From Bacteroidales bacterium UBA2714 (GTDB lineage: Bacteria > Bacteroidota > Bacteroidia > Bacteroidales > P3), in assembly GCA_002354035.1 (NCBI GenBank), contig DEKU01000071.1, positions 112,766-156,272 of the forward strand: 43,507 bases of DNA. Direction: 5' to 3'. Position numbers and translations under genes: made by a program. This document shows, piece after piece, positions 7,208 through 14,475 of the stretch (position 1 is the first letter of the stretch; every line of letters starts with the position of its first letter). The notes under the pieces were generated by a model that did no database searches, was not told the DNA's origin, and saw only the letters and a list, made by a program, of their open reading frames with translations.

Positions 7208-8218
7208 TTAGTCGCGATAGCCGATGACGTGGCGAACCTCGTGGAGGGTGCGGTCGGCACTGGCGCGGGCTTTTTCCTTGCCACGGTCGATGATGCGGCG
7301 GAGGCCCTGCTCGTCGGCGCCCACTTCGAGAATGCGCTGACGGAGGGGTTCGACAAAGGCCACCATGTCTTCGGCCAGCTGCTTTTTGAGGTCGCCGTAG
7401 CGGATTTGGCAGCGGTTGTAGAGGTCCTCGAAATATTCAACGGTCTCCGGCTTGGAGACGGCGCGGAGAAGGCTGAAGAGGTTCTCAATCTCCTCGGGTT
7501 TGCGCTGGTTCATCTCGGTGGGGCCGCTGTCGCTCTTGGCTTTCATAATCTTCTTGCGGATGACGGAGGGTTCATCGGTAAGGAATATGGTGCTGGCTTC
7601 GCCTTCGCTCTTGCCCATCTTGCCGCTGCCGTTGAGGGCAGGGATTTTGACCAGGCCGCCCTCGGAGCCTACGGCCTGGGGCAGGGGGAAGACCTCGCTG
7701 CCATACATGCTGTTGAAACGCTGGGCGTAGGTGCGGGTCATCTCCAGGTGCTGTTCTTGGTCCTTGCCCACGGGGACACGCGTGGCCTTGTGGATGAGGA
7801 TGTCAGCAGCCATGAGAGTGGGATAGGTGAGCAGGCCGGCATTGACGTTGTTGGGGTTCTGACGCACCTTGTCTTTGAAAGAGGTGACGCGCTCGAGCTC
7901 GCCGAGGTAGGCGTTCATGTTGAAGAAGAGATAGAGTTCGGCGGTCTGGGGGAGGTCGCTCTGGAAATAGATGGTGGAGCGTTCGGGGTCGAGCCCGGCG
8001 GCGAGGTACTGGATGAGGATTTGGCGGGCATTGAGATAGAGGTTGTCGGGGGTGGGATGGGTGGTGAGGGAGTGGTAGTCGGCCACGAAAAAGTAGCAGT
8101 CGTATTGCTCCTGGAGCTTGACGAAATTGCGCAACGCGCCGAAATAATTGCCCAGATGGAGGTTGCCCGTTGGGCGGATGCCGCTGCACACGATATCGCG
8201 CTTGTTGTTCTCAGTCAT
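7208..8218 (-). CDS. trpS: Tryptophan--tRNA ligase
   Basis: This 336-residue class I aminoacyl-tRNA synthetase charges tRNA-Trp. The HIGH-like motif is GNLHLGN (residues 18-24), in the context GIRPTGNLHLGNYFGAL. The KMSKS-like motif is KMGKSEG (about 199-205). The block PVGKDQEQHLEMTR is typical of bacterial TrpRS. The length is normal. A housekeeping promoter and a hairpin with a T-run lie in the short leader (8245-8308), which may influence expression. manC follows downstream. Confidence 0.96.
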   Translation of the reverse strand: MTENNKRDIVCSGIRPTGNLHLGNYFGALRNFVKLQEQYDCYFFVADYHSLTTHPTPDNLYLNARQILIQYLAAGLDPERSTIYFQSDLPQTAELYLFFNMNAYLGELERVTSFKDKVRQNPNNVNAGLLTYPTLMAADILIHKATRVPVGKDQEQHLEMTRTYAQRFNSMYGSEVFPLPQAVGSEGGLVKIPALNGSGKMGKSEGEASTIFLTDEPSVIRKKIMKAKSDSGPTEMNQRKPEEIENLFSLLRAVSKPETVEYFEDLYNRCQIRYGDLKKQLAEDMVAFVEPLRQRILEVGADEQGLRRIIDRGKEKARASADRTLHEVRHVIGYRD

Positions 8219-8244
8219 ATATTTATGGTAATAGATGATGTATT

Positions 8245-8272
8245 AAAAAAAACTGTGTGGACACTGTCCACA
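8245..8272 (-). promoter_or_regulatory. Palindrome and T-run in the trpS leader
   Basis: TGTGGACA-C-TGTCCACA (8256-8272) is a perfect 8-1-8 palindrome. On the minus strand it is followed by CAG and eight T residues (8245-8252). It begins about 5 nt past the -7 box, so it sits at the predicted transcription start. It could be a protein operator, an RNA 5' hairpin or a very early terminator. Confidence 0.55.
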
Positions 8273-8277
8273 AAATG

Positions 8278-8308
8278 CAAAGATACGAAAAAAAGCCGGA
8301 ATGACAAC
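8278..8308 (-). promoter_or_regulatory. Housekeeping promoter of trpS
   Basis: Minus strand: GTTG (8305-8308), a 19-nt spacer, TATCTTTG (8278-8285) followed by C. It is 59 nt upstream of the trpS start. Confidence 0.75.
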
Positions 8309-8341
8309 AAAAAAAAGAGCCACCGACGGAGAGTGGGGGGC

Positions 8342-8376
8342 AAAAAGAAAGGAGACCGCCTTTGCAGGTGGTCTCC
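8342..8376 (-). terminator. Rho-independent terminator of the small lipoprotein gene
   Basis: Minus strand: GGAGACCACC, loop TGCAAA, GGCGGTCTCC, then TTTCTTTTTG. One G-T pair occurs in an otherwise complementary 10-bp stem, 25 nt past the stop codon. Confidence 0.85.
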
Positions 8377-8401
8377 CACATTCTTTGGTAATGTCGAATG
8401 A

Positions 8402-8599
8402 TTATTCGGCAACCTCGGTAGCAGCCTCGGCAACAGCCTCTTCAGCCATGGTCTCGACGGCGCTGTCAACGATGGGCTCTTCAACCATTTCTTCAACAAC
8501 AGCAGCGGTGTCGATAGTTTCGGACTCAGCGGGGGTGTTGTTGCAAGCTGCAAAGGCAAACATGCCGGCGACAGCCATAAGGAACATTACTTTTTTCAT
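8402..8599 (-). CDS. Small acidic Ala/Glu-rich lipoprotein, 65 residues
   Basis: The frame extends upstream, but the start at 8599 (MKKVMFLMAVAG) is chosen because it opens a clean lipoprotein signal peptide with lipobox FAAC and Cys19. The mature peptide of about 47 residues is almost only Ala, Glu, Val, Thr and Asp (for example TMAEEAVAEAATEVAE at the C-terminus), with no Lys or Arg. I do not recognise the family. The gene is monocistronic, with its own -7 box 95 nt upstream and a strong terminator. Together these argue that it is a real and probably abundant small envelope protein despite its size. Confidence 0.8.
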   Translation of the reverse strand: MKKVMFLMAVAGMFAFAACNNTPAESETIDTAAVVEEMVEEPIVDSAVETMAEEAVAEAATEVAE

Positions 8600-8694
8600 C
8601 TCTTTGAATTTTTTAAAGTTATCTTTACTATTGTGTTTAAAATTGTTTTCTTTGCGTTTGATTGAGAGCAATATTTCGTGTCTCAAATCGGATG

Positions 8695-8702
8695 CAAAAG
8701 TA
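8695..8702 (-). promoter_or_regulatory. -7 box of the small acidic lipoprotein gene
   Basis: Minus-strand TACTTTTG followed by C, giving a leader of roughly 90 nt. No convincing -33 element is visible. Confidence 0.6.
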
Positions 8703-8758
8703 CTACATTTTCCAAGAGTAGAAAGAAAAAAAATGTCAAAAAATCTTAACTCTCGCCC

Positions 8759-8788
8759 AAAATGTTAAAATTCAAAATGTTAAAATTC
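8759..8788. repeat. Two tandem copies of a 15-bp AT-rich unit
   Basis: AAAATGTTAAAATTC occurs at 8759-8773 and again at 8774-8788 without a gap. It lies upstream of the small lipoprotein promoter and downstream of rnfA. It may be a binding site array or a simple tandem duplication. Confidence 0.6.
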
Positions 8789-8878
8789 GGATTTTGGCGG
8801 TGTTCTGAACGCTTTTTTCTTGAAATTCAGACTTTTTTAAAGTCGAAAAACAGAAAATGAAGGGCATTTTGAGCAGTT

Positions 8879-9466
8879 TTAGGGCAGGGGAACAAGGCCA
8901 TTGAAGCCCATGAAGGCCATGGCAAGGATGCCGGCGGTGACCAGAGCCACGGGGACACCTTTCATGCCTTTAGGCACACCGGTGAGCTCCATCTGCTCGC
9001 GGATGCCGGCGAAGATGACCAGTGCCAGGGTGAAGCCGACGGCAATGCTGGCGGCATAAACCATGCTCTCAAGCAGGTTCATGTTTTTCTGGACTACGAG
9101 GATGGCGACACCCAGCACAGCGCAGTTGGTGGTGATGAGGGGGAGGAAGACACCCAGCGTCTGGTACAAGGCGGGGGCAATCTTTTTGAGTACAATCTCT
9201 ACCATCTGCACCAAGCCAGCGATGACGAGGATGTAAGCAATGGTTTGGAGGTAGCCCAGGTTGAGGGGAACGAGGACGTAATAATAAATAAGGTAGGTGA
9301 CAAGTGTGGCAAGCAACATGACAAAGAGCACGGCGCCACCCATGCCGATAGAACTTTTGACATCTTTGGACACGCCAAGGAAAGGACAGATGCCAAGGAA
9401 CTGTGCCAACACAACATTGTTGACGAAGATGGCTCCAATAATGAGCGCAAAAATACTGATACCCAT
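8879..9466 (-). CDS. rnfA: Ion-translocating oxidoreductase (Rnf) subunit A
   Basis: This 195-residue integral membrane protein has about six hydrophobic helices. It matches RnfA/RsxA by FVNNVVLAQFLGICPFLGVSK at residues 14-34, VPLNLGYLQTIAYILVIAGLVQ and GVFLPLITTNCAVLGVAIL, and by the ending MAFMGFNGL. The LITTNCAVLG block and the PFLGVSK signature favour RnfA over the related NqrD and NqrE. Rnf couples ferredoxin:NAD oxidoreduction to ion transport in the inner membrane. No other rnf gene is adjacent: the upstream neighbour is divergent, and downstream is the small lipoprotein. It has its own -7 box, so it seems to be transcribed alone here. Confidence 0.93.
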   Translation of the reverse strand: MGISIFALIIGAIFVNNVVLAQFLGICPFLGVSKDVKSSIGMGGAVLFVMLLATLVTYLIYYYVLVPLNLGYLQTIAYILVIAGLVQMVEIVLKKIAPALYQTLGVFLPLITTNCAVLGVAILVVQKNMNLLESMVYAASIAVGFTLALVIFAGIREQMELTGVPKGMKGVPVALVTAGILAMAFMGFNGLVPLP

Positions 9467-9514
9467 AGTATTATTAAAGTTTTATTTTACAATTTTGATA
9501 CTACATTCGAACTG

Positions 9515-9522
9515 CAAATTTA
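9515..9522 (-). promoter_or_regulatory. -7 box of rnfA
   Basis: Minus-strand TAAATTTG followed by C, 48 nt upstream of the start. A second minus-strand match, TATCTTTG at 9618-9625, lies farther upstream. Neither has a good -33 element. Confidence 0.5.
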
Positions 9523-9583
9523 CATATTTTTTTTCATTCATGCAGTTTTATTGTGCCTTTGACCGAAAAAAAATGTACCGTCA

Positions 9584-9608
9584 TGTAATAATCCCCCCTT
9601 TTTTGCGT
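9584..9608 (+). promoter_or_regulatory. Candidate ECF promoter, site D (outer-membrane protein)
   Basis: TGTAATAAT, six C, six T, then GCGT followed by TTATC. The end-to-end length of 25 nt matches sites A, B and C. The start codon is 34 nt downstream. No TAnnTTTG box occurs on this strand in the gap. Confidence 0.55.
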
Positions 9609-9642
9609 TTATCGCGGCAAAGATAAAATCAGCATTCATCTT

Positions 9643-10422
9643 ATGAAGAAAGCAATTGCAACTATCCTTTTCGCGGCCATGGCCTTCACATCCGCAGCGC
9701 AACATGACAGGTGGAACTTTTATGCTGGATGGACATTGCCGCTGGGCGATTATGCCAAAGCCGACCTTGCCAGCAACAAGTGGGCACTGACGACAGGCGG
9801 CAGCCTGGCCGGCGCCGGAATGGGAGGCAACCTGGGAGTGGCTTACCACATTCCCACCCGCGACAGCAGCCGGATGAGCATAGCCCTCAGCACCGACTTG
9901 GTCATCAATGGGGTGAACTCCGAAATCAGGGTCAACCGCATCACTACTCTGGCCAATCTGCGCAGCAATTTTGCCACTGTGAAACTTACCCAGCCCCTTT
10001 TCCTACATATCCCCGTGCTGGCGGGCCTCCACTACGAGACCCCCATCAACCCGAAGTACAATTTCTATGTTACGGCACAGGCCGGGTTGGGCTTCAACAT
10101 CATTACCAACCGCAGTGCAGATATGCTGGGCGGCGCCCAACCTATCGAGGTTGGCAACTTGCAACTATATGACTACTCTTATGTGGACCACTACAGCACT
10201 AAGGTGACGGCCGCCTGGCGGGTGGCGGTGGGACTGACAGAAAGCCGGCACTGGCTGGCCGACCTGGGATTGTGGGGCATGGGGGCCGTACTGATTGAGG
10301 GCTATGAGGACTTCAATTATCGGGCCGCTGGGGACAGGTCTCTCCAACAGGGAAGCATGGTATTTAAAGGCGACTTCATAAACCCCTTGATGTTCATAGC
10401 CCGGATAGGCTATCGCCTATAG
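9643..10422 (+). CDS. Outer-membrane beta-barrel-like protein
   Basis: The 259-residue protein has a cleavable signal peptide (MKKAIATILFAAMAFTSAAQ). The mature part alternates polar and hydrophobic residues in barrel-like strands (NFYAGWTLPLGDYAKA, KYNFYVTAQAGLGFNI, KVTAAWRVAVGLTES) and ends MFIARIGYRL. I assign only an outer-membrane barrel-like fold; the substrate or partner is unknown. The gene stands alone: rnfA is divergent upstream and tatD converges only 11 nt downstream. The putative ECF-type promoter at 9584-9608 would place it in the same regulon as the sigma operon. Confidence 0.8.
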   Translation: MKKAIATILFAAMAFTSAAQHDRWNFYAGWTLPLGDYAKADLASNKWALTTGGSLAGAGMGGNLGVAYHIPTRDSSRMSIALSTDLVINGVNSEIRVNRITTLANLRSNFATVKLTQPLFLHIPVLAGLHYETPINPKYNFYVTAQAGLGFNIITNRSADMLGGAQPIEVGNLQLYDYSYVDHYSTKVTAAWRVAVGLTESRHWLADLGLWGMGAVLIEGYEDFNYRAAGDRSLQQGSMVFKGDFINPLMFIARIGYRL

Positions 10423-10433
10423 CACGGCGGCCG

Positions 10434-11201
10434 TTACAGACCAAACAGAACGGTGGCCGAGGCAGATGTCACCTCGTCCACTTCGGCGATGGAGACACCT
10501 TTCAGGGCAGCAATTTTCTCGGCTATGACAAGGATGTAGGCACTCTCATTGCGTTTGCCGCGATAGGGCACGGGAGCAAGGTAGGGGGCGTCGGTCTCCA
10601 GCAGGAGACTTTGGAGGGGCACCGAAGCTACGACCTCGGCCATAGTGGCATTCTTGAAGGTCACCACGCCGCCGATACCGAGGTGGAAACCCATCTCGAC
10701 GGCCTTATGGGCCTGCTGCACGCTGCCCCCGAAGCAGTGCATGACACCTTTGTAGGTGCCGAAATTGAGGTCGCGCAGAAGTCCGAACAATTCGTTATAG
10801 GCCTTGCGGACATGCAGGCAGACGGGCAAATCCAGCTGCCGTGCCCAGCGCATCTGGGTTTTCAGCACCTCGCACTGCTGTTCGTAAAAGGTCTTGTCCC
10901 AATAAAGGTCAAGCCCAATCTCCCCCACCCCAACATAATGGGCATCGGGGGAGAAAAGTTTTTGCTGGATGAGACCCAACTCGGACTGGTAGCTTTCGGT
11001 GACGGATGTGGGGTGCAGCCCCATCATCTGGCGGAACAGAGAAGGGTACTGCCGAGCCAGAGCCTCCTGCCTGTCGTGGCTGGAGCTATCAATGCCCGGC
11101 AGTAGCATGAGGCTGACACCAGCCTCTACCGCACGCTGGATGGCCTGCTGGCGGTCGGCGTCGAAAGCCTCGTCATAGAGGTGACAATGGGTGTCAACCA
11201 T
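10434..11201 (-). CDS. tatD: TatD-family metal-dependent deoxyribonuclease
   Basis: The 255-residue TIM-barrel hydrolase shows the family metal ligands in order. These are DTHCHLYD at residues 3-10, GEIGLDLYWD (about 93-102) with the metal-binding Glu, a His in PVCLHVRKA (about 126-134), MHCFGG (about 155-160), and LLETDAPYLAP (about 201-211). TatD enzymes act as 3'-5' exonucleases on DNA and RNA and have been linked to repair and DNA fragmentation. The start overlaps the end of the DUF2520 gene by 8 nt, so the two are co-transcribed and probably translationally coupled. Confidence 0.93.
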   Translation of the reverse strand: MVDTHCHLYDEAFDADRQQAIQRAVEAGVSLMLLPGIDSSSHDRQEALARQYPSLFRQMMGLHPTSVTESYQSELGLIQQKLFSPDAHYVGVGEIGLDLYWDKTFYEQQCEVLKTQMRWARQLDLPVCLHVRKAYNELFGLLRDLNFGTYKGVMHCFGGSVQQAHKAVEMGFHLGIGGVVTFKNATMAEVVASVPLQSLLLETDAPYLAPVPYRGKRNESAYILVIAEKIAALKGVSIAEVDEVTSASATVLFGL

Positions 11202-11961
11202 TCTTCAGTTTCTGGATCAGGGCGGTGAGACTGTCGTAGAGGGCAAGGGTTTCGGGATCCTTGGCCAACAGCTGACGATGGGCGTCGATGGTTTTCTGGT
11301 CTTTGCGGACGGCAGGACCCGTGAGCTGATAGCGCACATCACCCCATTGCAGTTTTTTAGCAGTGGTGAGGACAAGAGGATGCAGGATTTCGAACGGCAC
11401 CTTGTGGTCACGGCATATCTGTTGCCCAATGGCGTAGAGGGCGTTGGTGAAGTTGTTGACAAAGACGGCGGAAAGATGGAGATAGAGCCGCTGCTTGAGA
11501 TTGGTGCGATAGATATGGGGCGATATCATGCCGATGAATTCGGCGATGTCATCCTCGGTGGCGGCAGTGTTGCCCTCAATGCAGAAGGGCAACTGGCCAT
11601 ATTCGAGAGCCACATCACGCACAAAGGTTTGCGGCGACCACAACACACCGTAACGCGAGCTGCAGGACTTGAGCACATCGAGGGATGTGGCACCGGAAGT
11701 GTGCAGCACAAGGGCGTCCTTGACTTGGATATTGCTGGCCACATCGGCCAAGGCGTCGTCAGATACAGCAATAATATATACGTTGGCGTTGTCGGTGAGT
11801 TTGGATAGCTTGTTGATGGGTTTGGCTTCGACACGTGCCGCCAAGAGGTTGGCGTGGTCGATGCTGCGCGACCACACCTGCTCTATCACATGTCCACGAC
11901 TGTACATGGCAAGGGCAAGATGTGTTGCCACATTGCCCGAGCCAATAAAAGATATTCTCAT
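11194..11961 (-). CDS. Rossmann-like/DUF2520 NAD(P)-binding protein
   Basis: The 255-residue protein opens with a dinucleotide-binding fold, MRISFIGSGNVATHLALAM (GxGxxA at residues 7-12). A ProC-like oxidoreductase layout follows, with IIAVSDDALADVA (about 63-75) and LHTSGATSLDVL (about 86-97). The C-terminal helical part contains LKQRLYLHLSAVFVNNFTNAL, the hallmark of the DUF2520 domain. No substrate is established for the family to my knowledge. The gene lies between a DUF2795 gene (9 nt gap) and tatD (8-nt overlap), giving a three-gene operon. Confidence 0.88.
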   Translation of the reverse strand: MRISFIGSGNVATHLALAMYSRGHVIEQVWSRSIDHANLLAARVEAKPINKLSKLTDNANVYIIAVSDDALADVASNIQVKDALVLHTSGATSLDVLKSCSSRYGVLWSPQTFVRDVALEYGQLPFCIEGNTAATEDDIAEFIGMISPHIYRTNLKQRLYLHLSAVFVNNFTNALYAIGQQICRDHKVPFEILHPLVLTTAKKLQWGDVRYQLTGPAVRKDQKTIDAHRQLLAKDPETLALYDSLTALIQKLKNG

Positions 11962-11970
11962 AGTATGTTA

Positions 11971-12192
11971 TTAATATTCGTCTTCCTGAAAAAAGAAGTC
12001 ATCTTTTGTGGGGTAATCAGGCCAGAGGTCTTCGATGCTGTCGTAAGGGTCGCCTTCGTCTTCAATTTCCATAAGGTTCTCTATAACTTCCATCGGGGCT
12101 CCTGTGCGCTGAGCATAATCTATCAGCTCGTCTTTTGTGGCAGGCCACGGGGCGTCCTCTAATTTTGTTGCCAATTCAAGTGTCCAATACAT
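11971..12192 (-). CDS. DUF2795 small acidic protein
   Basis: This 73-residue protein starts MYWTLELATKLEDAPWPATK and ends YPTKDDFFFQEDEY. It matches a small family conserved across Bacteroidetes and annotated DUF2795. It is soluble and strongly acidic at the C-terminus. The function is unknown. It is the first gene of the operon with the DUF2520 protein and tatD and is served by a near-perfect housekeeping promoter, implying steady expression. Confidence 0.9.
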   Translation of the reverse strand: MYWTLELATKLEDAPWPATKDELIDYAQRTGAPMEVIENLMEIEDEGDPYDSIEDLWPDYPTKDDFFFQEDEY

Positions 12193-12292
12193 AATTTCTA
12201 ACTTTTAATCTCTTTACCTTCCTAATAATAACAATTTGAACTTGTTGATGTTGACGAATTGTTTAGAGTTCGATTTGCATCAAATTATTTTG

Positions 12293-12323
12293 CAAAAGTA
12301 CATTTTTTTTCTTTTCTCGCAAA
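12293..12323 (-). promoter_or_regulatory. Housekeeping promoter of the DUF2795-DUF2520-tatD operon
   Basis: Minus strand: TTTG (12320-12323), a 19-nt spacer, TACTTTTG (12293-12300) followed by C. This is a full consensus match, with a leader of about 95 nt. Confidence 0.85.
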
Positions 12324-12400
12324 CTATTTTGGGTTTAATTAGTATTTTTTTTATTGTTCACAGGCAAATTGGTGTGTTTTGCATGTGCGACAAGCTGGAT

Positions 12401-12940
12401 TTATTCGAAAAAGGACTCGTCGGCTCCTTGCTGCAACACCAGGTGGCGAGCAAGGACGAAGAGGTAGTCAGACAAGCGGTTGACATAGCAGGCCACAGCG
12501 CTGTCGACCGGCTGTTGCTGGTTGAGAGCCACTATACTGCGCTCGGCACGGCGGCAGACTGTGCGTGCCACGTGGCACTGGGCCGAGGCCACAGTGCCGC
12601 CAGGTATGACAAACCTGCGCAGTGGCGGCACTTCGGCCTGTACGCTGTCGATCAGATGTTCCAGACCGGCCACGGCATCGTCGGGCAACGGAGACGGCTT
12701 GTAGGCGGAATCTTCCTCCGTGGCTAAGAGGGTCTGGATGATGAAAAGGTTGCGTTGCACCTGTTTGAGGTGGGCATAGTGTGGGGTGTTGAGGGGTTTG
12801 ACGAGTTCGGCCAGCAATCCAACATGGGAGTTGAGTTCGTCGACCGTTCCATAGGCCTCAACACGGGGGTGGCATTTGAGCACCCGCGTGCCTCCGACTA
12901 AGGAGGTGGTCCCTCCGTCGCCTGTTTTGGTGTAAATCAT
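12401..12940 (-). CDS. Cob(I)yrinic acid a,c-diamide adenosyltransferase, PduO type
   Basis: The start at 12940 (MIYTKTGDGGTTSLVGG) is chosen over an upstream in-frame Met because it begins the conserved ATP-binding motif TKTGDGGTTSL and leaves a 13-nt gap to the NifU-like gene. The 179-residue helical enzyme transfers the adenosyl group of ATP to cob(I)alamin, making coenzyme B12. Other family blocks are RVEAYGTVDELNSHVG (about 26-41) and the C-terminal RLSDYLFVLAR. Coenzyme B12 would serve enzymes such as methylmalonyl-CoA mutase elsewhere in the genome. It is the last gene of the run starting at cysS. Confidence 0.92.
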   Translation of the reverse strand: MIYTKTGDGGTTSLVGGTRVLKCHPRVEAYGTVDELNSHVGLLAELVKPLNTPHYAHLKQVQRNLFIIQTLLATEEDSAYKPSPLPDDAVAGLEHLIDSVQAEVPPLRRFVIPGGTVASAQCHVARTVCRRAERSIVALNQQQPVDSAVACYVNRLSDYLFVLARHLVLQQGADESFFE

Positions 12941-12953
12941 AGCGGGCAACTGG

Positions 12954-13199
12954 TTAGACACGTTCCACTGACTTGACTTCGGGTATGACGCGCTTGATGG
13001 CCGTCTCGATGCCTTGTTTGAGGGTTTGGAGGGCATGGGGGCAGGAGCCGCAGTGGCCCGTGAGGCGCACCATGACTACTCCCTGGTTGGTGATGTCGAC
13101 ATATTCCACATCGCCTCCGTCCTGCTGGAGGTAGGGGCGTATCTGTTGGAGGGCGTTCTTTACGCGGCCCTCGACTGCGATTCTTTCTTGGTCGGTCAT
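12954..13199 (-). CDS. NifU-like C-terminal domain protein (iron-sulfur scaffold)
   Basis: The start at 13199 (MTDQERIAVEGRVKNAL) gives an 81-residue protein of normal size for a stand-alone NifU C-terminal domain. The signature is YLQQDGGDVEYVDI followed by GHCGSCPHALQTLK, whose CxxC pair binds a transient iron-sulfur cluster. The neighbouring mrp gene encodes an iron-sulfur carrier ATPase, so the two very likely work together in cluster delivery. The gap to mrp is 68 nt and to the adenosyltransferase gene 13 nt. Confidence 0.92.
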   Translation of the reverse strand: MTDQERIAVEGRVKNALQQIRPYLQQDGGDVEYVDITNQGVVMVRLTGHCGSCPHALQTLKQGIETAIKRVIPEVKSVERV

Positions 13200-13267
13200 A
13201 TTCTTTATGTTTATTGTTGATGGACTGTTGTGTTGTGGCATTGGGGTTGCAAGGCTGTTGCCTGTTG

Positions 13268-14332
13268 TTATTTTTGCAACTTGCATATCTCCCTGATGGT
13301 GTTCTCGGCCAGCTGCATGAAGGCTGTGCTTTCGGGTGTTTCGGTCTCCGACCACAGCGAGACGGGTTTGCCGCTGTCGCCACTCTCGGCTATGCTTTGC
13401 ACGAGGGGGATCTCACCCAGCAGGGGTACGTTCATTTGTTGGGCCAGGCGTTTGCAGCCCTCCTTGCCGAAGATGTAGTATTTGTGGTCGGGCAGCTCGG
13501 CGGGGGTGAAGTAAGCCATGTTCTCTACAAATCCCAGCACGGGGATGTTGAGCCCGGGGTTGCGGAAAAGCTCTACGCCGCGCACCACATCGGCGAGGGC
13601 GACCTGCTGGGGGGTGCTGACGATGATGGCTCCGGTGACGGGCAGGGTCTGCGCAAGGGTGAGCTGCACATCGCCGGTTCCCGGAGGCATGTCGACTACG
13701 AGGTAGTCTATCTCACCCCACCAGGTGTCGGTTGCAAGCTGTTTCAGGGCTCCGGAGGCCATGGGGCCACGCCAAGCGAGGGCGCGGTCGGGGTCAACGA
13801 GGAACCCGATGGACATCAGTTTGACTCCGTAGCGCTCTATGGGCAGCATATATGTTTTGCCGTCGTGCTCCTCCCCTATCACATCTTCTTGTCCGAGGTT
13901 GAACATGATGGGGATGGAGGGGCCGTAGATATCGGCATCGATGAGGCCGACGGAGGCTCCGGTTTTGGCCAGGGAGATGGCCAGATTGACGGCCACTGTG
14001 CTCTTGCCGACGCCGCCTTTGCCGGAGGCTACGGCGATGACGTTCTTCACTCCTGGCACCAAGTCGTGCGGGTCGGGCTGCTCTTGGGCGCGCGAGGTGA
14101 GGTTGACGGTCACCTCGGCGTCGGCATCGACATATTCATGGATGGCGTTGACGCAGTCGTCGGTCATGCGCTGCTTCATGGGGCAGGCGGGGGTAGTGAG
14201 CACGAGGTCGAAGGAGACCTTGTTGCCGTCGATGGCAATGTTCTCTATCATTCCCAGCTCAATCAGGCTGCGACCCAAGTCGGGGTCGTTGACATGGCTC
14301 AAGGCCATTTCTATCATTGTGGATGTTATCAT
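13268..14332 (-). CDS. mrp: Mrp/NBP35-family iron-sulfur cluster carrier ATPase
   Basis: The 354-residue protein has an N-terminal MIP18/DUF59-like domain (about 1-80, with VNDPDLGRSLIELGM and TTPACPMK). A deviant Walker A P-loop of the MinD/Mrp type, SGKGGVGKST, follows at 103-112. Other blocks are GLIDADIYGPSIPIMF, a Walker B-like YLVVDMPPGTGD, and VENMAYF. The CxxC pair that many Mrp proteins carry after ENM(S/A)YF is replaced by TPAELPDHKYYIFGKEGC. I believe that variant is common in Bacteroidetes. It loads iron-sulfur clusters onto apoproteins. It is adjacent to a NifU-like scaffold. Confidence 0.93.
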   Translation of the reverse strand: MITSTMIEMALSHVNDPDLGRSLIELGMIENIAIDGNKVSFDLVLTTPACPMKQRMTDDCVNAIHEYVDADAEVTVNLTSRAQEQPDPHDLVPGVKNVIAVASGKGGVGKSTVAVNLAISLAKTGASVGLIDADIYGPSIPIMFNLGQEDVIGEEHDGKTYMLPIERYGVKLMSIGFLVDPDRALAWRGPMASGALKQLATDTWWGEIDYLVVDMPPGTGDVQLTLAQTLPVTGAIIVSTPQQVALADVVRGVELFRNPGLNIPVLGFVENMAYFTPAELPDHKYYIFGKEGCKRLAQQMNVPLLGEIPLVQSIAESGDSGKPVSLWSETETPESTAFMQLAENTIREICKLQK

Positions 14333-14475
14333 AGTTTAGTGTGTTTTCTGTTGTGGCGTGGTTGGGCGGCGGGGCAGGGTGGCCACACGTTCTTTCCGGT
14401 CGCCTTTGCCCAAGGGGTTGCCATTGGGCCGTGTGTGTTTATGCCCTTTTGGGGCAGTTGCAGGTGTTGTCTTTG

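Noticed and set aside
9618..9625. TATCTTTG on the minus strand as the main rnfA promoter
   Set aside because: It has no -33 element and lies about 150 nt from the start; TAAATTTG at 9515-9522 is closer. It remains a possible second start.
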